Part shown: piece by piece, positions 12,916 through 13,445 of the stretch | Layout: every line of letters begins with the position of its first letter | Position numbering within the stretch: the first letter of the stretch is position 1 | Translations under genes and position numbers: made by a program | Assembly: GCA_031283015.1 (NCBI GenBank) | Contig: JAITCQ010000045.1 | Location: forward strand, 1-13,445 | Direction: 5' to 3' | DNA: 13,445 bases | Source of the DNA: Candidatus Methanoplasma sp. | GTDB taxonomy: Archaea > Thermoplasmatota > Thermoplasmata > Methanomassiliicoccales > Methanomethylophilaceae | Notes under the pieces: model-generated | Seen by the model: the letters and a program-made list of their open reading frames with translations, nothing else | Told to the model about the DNA's origin: nothing | The model's database searches: none

Positions 12916-13445
12916 TCAGACGCACAGTTTGTAGAACAGCGACGCGAAGACCTTCGCGTCGGTGACGATGTTGTCTATAACTACATATTCATTCGGGCCG
13001 TGAAGGGTCCCCCCGCCGTACTCCCACACATATGCGTCATATCCCTCCAATCTGAAGAAGTTCGCGCATGTGGCGCCGCCTACTCCGGCCGGTCTGGGTC
13101 TTTTTCCGGTGATCGATTCTATCGACGCCATGAGCGAATCGAAGACCTCGCCTTCCGTCGAAGATATCTTGCCGGATACGTGCCTTTGTATCTCTGTTAT
13201 CTCTATCTTGGCCCCGGTGGCGGCCTCATGCTTTTTGGCGATGCGGGAGGCGGCGGCCACCGCCTCGTCCGGATGATACTCGGGGATGGTCCTGATATCC
13301 ATCGAGAATTCGAAGTTCCCCGGGATGGTGTTCACGTTCATCACCGTGCCTGTGCACTTTGTGGGCTCGTAGGTGGAGACCTCTGGAATAAAAAGATCGT
13401 TCTTGTTCGGGAACTCCTTGTCGAACTCCGCAAGCAGGTCAGAGA
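12916..13445 (-). CDS. M20-family metallohydrolase (ArgE/DapE/ACY1-like), C-terminal part
   Basis: The frame is open to the window edge. The last 176 codons plus a partial codon are visible, so the gene is cut by the window and not broken. The visible part starts inside the lid/dimerisation domain. The phrase FDKEFPNKNDLFIPEVST, then NVNTIPGNFEFSMDIRTIPEYHPDE, is typical of M20 proteins. The C-terminal catalytic part has GGATCANFFRLEG and the final metal-ligand motif GGTLHGPNEYVVIDN. Members remove acyl groups from amino acids, as succinyl-diaminopimelate desuccinylase, acetylornithine deacetylase or carboxypeptidase. The visible part does not separate these. The GTG at 13342-13344 is internal, since family sequence continues upstream of it. 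The gene converges with ftsY, two bases between stops. Confidence 0.92.
   Translation of the reverse strand, partial: SDLLAEFDKEFPNKNDLFIPEVSTYEPTKCTGTVMNVNTIPGNFEFSMDIRTIPEYHPDEAVAAASRIAKKHEAATGAKIEITEIQRHVSGKISSTEGEVFDSLMASIESITGKRPRPAGVGGATCANFFRLEGYDAYVWEYGGGTLHGPNEYVVIDNIVTDAKVFASLFYKLCV

Overview
The window looks like chromosomal DNA from a moderately GC-rich euryarchaeon. Evidence for archaea is direct: an archaeal/eukaryotic-type primase small subunit (priS), prefoldin alpha, ribosomal protein L18Ae/LX, FtsY, a COG1099-type TatD-like hydrolase and a hexulose-phosphate synthase-RraA fusion. Most genes also have an A/T-rich TATA-like element about 25 bp before an ATG and no Shine-Dalgarno, as in leaderless archaeal transcripts. 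My best guess is a Thermoplasmata-class archaeon, perhaps a Methanomassiliicoccales methanogen. That placement is inference from gene style and was not tested by any search.

Left part (1-1438): a clipped reverse-strand gene (1-61) is followed by a reverse-strand pair, a TetR-family regulator and an 80-residue zinc-ribbon protein. The TetR gene has a perfect 18-bp palindrome fused to a symmetric TATA box, an obvious autoregulatory operator. Behind it is a 347-bp noncoding stretch with two identical 23-bp near-palindromes exactly 42 bp apart. This is the most unexplained structure in the window.

Middle (1439-6877): hps-rraA (forward) converges on htpX (reverse) with 2 bp between stop codons. 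A 314-bp gap with a short tandem-spaced repeat follows. Next come a metallo-beta-lactamase-fold protein (reverse) and a TatD-like hydrolase (reverse). The hydrolase is divergent from priS, and the two share a single 10-bp palindromic TATA element placed to give leaderless mRNAs both ways.

Right-middle (6979-11057): a MarR-family regulator and two half-size ABC exporters form an operon. The two ABC proteins are complementary. The first lacks the catalytic Glu and the His switch; the second keeps both but has a non-canonical signature motif. Together they look like a heterodimeric multidrug-type exporter with one working ATP site. The arrangement and the Met/Gly/Pro-rich N-terminus of the second subunit resemble Firmicutes systems, so transfer from bacteria is plausible.

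Right end (11136-13445): a housekeeping operon of ribosomal protein LX, prefoldin alpha and FtsY links translation, folding and membrane targeting. It converges with a truncated M20-family metallohydrolase that runs off the window. I see no tRNA, rRNA, CRISPR array, insertion sequence or prophage. I found no wholly new multi-gene system. The candidates for something undescribed are the twin palindromes at 1161-1225 and the regulatory architecture around them.
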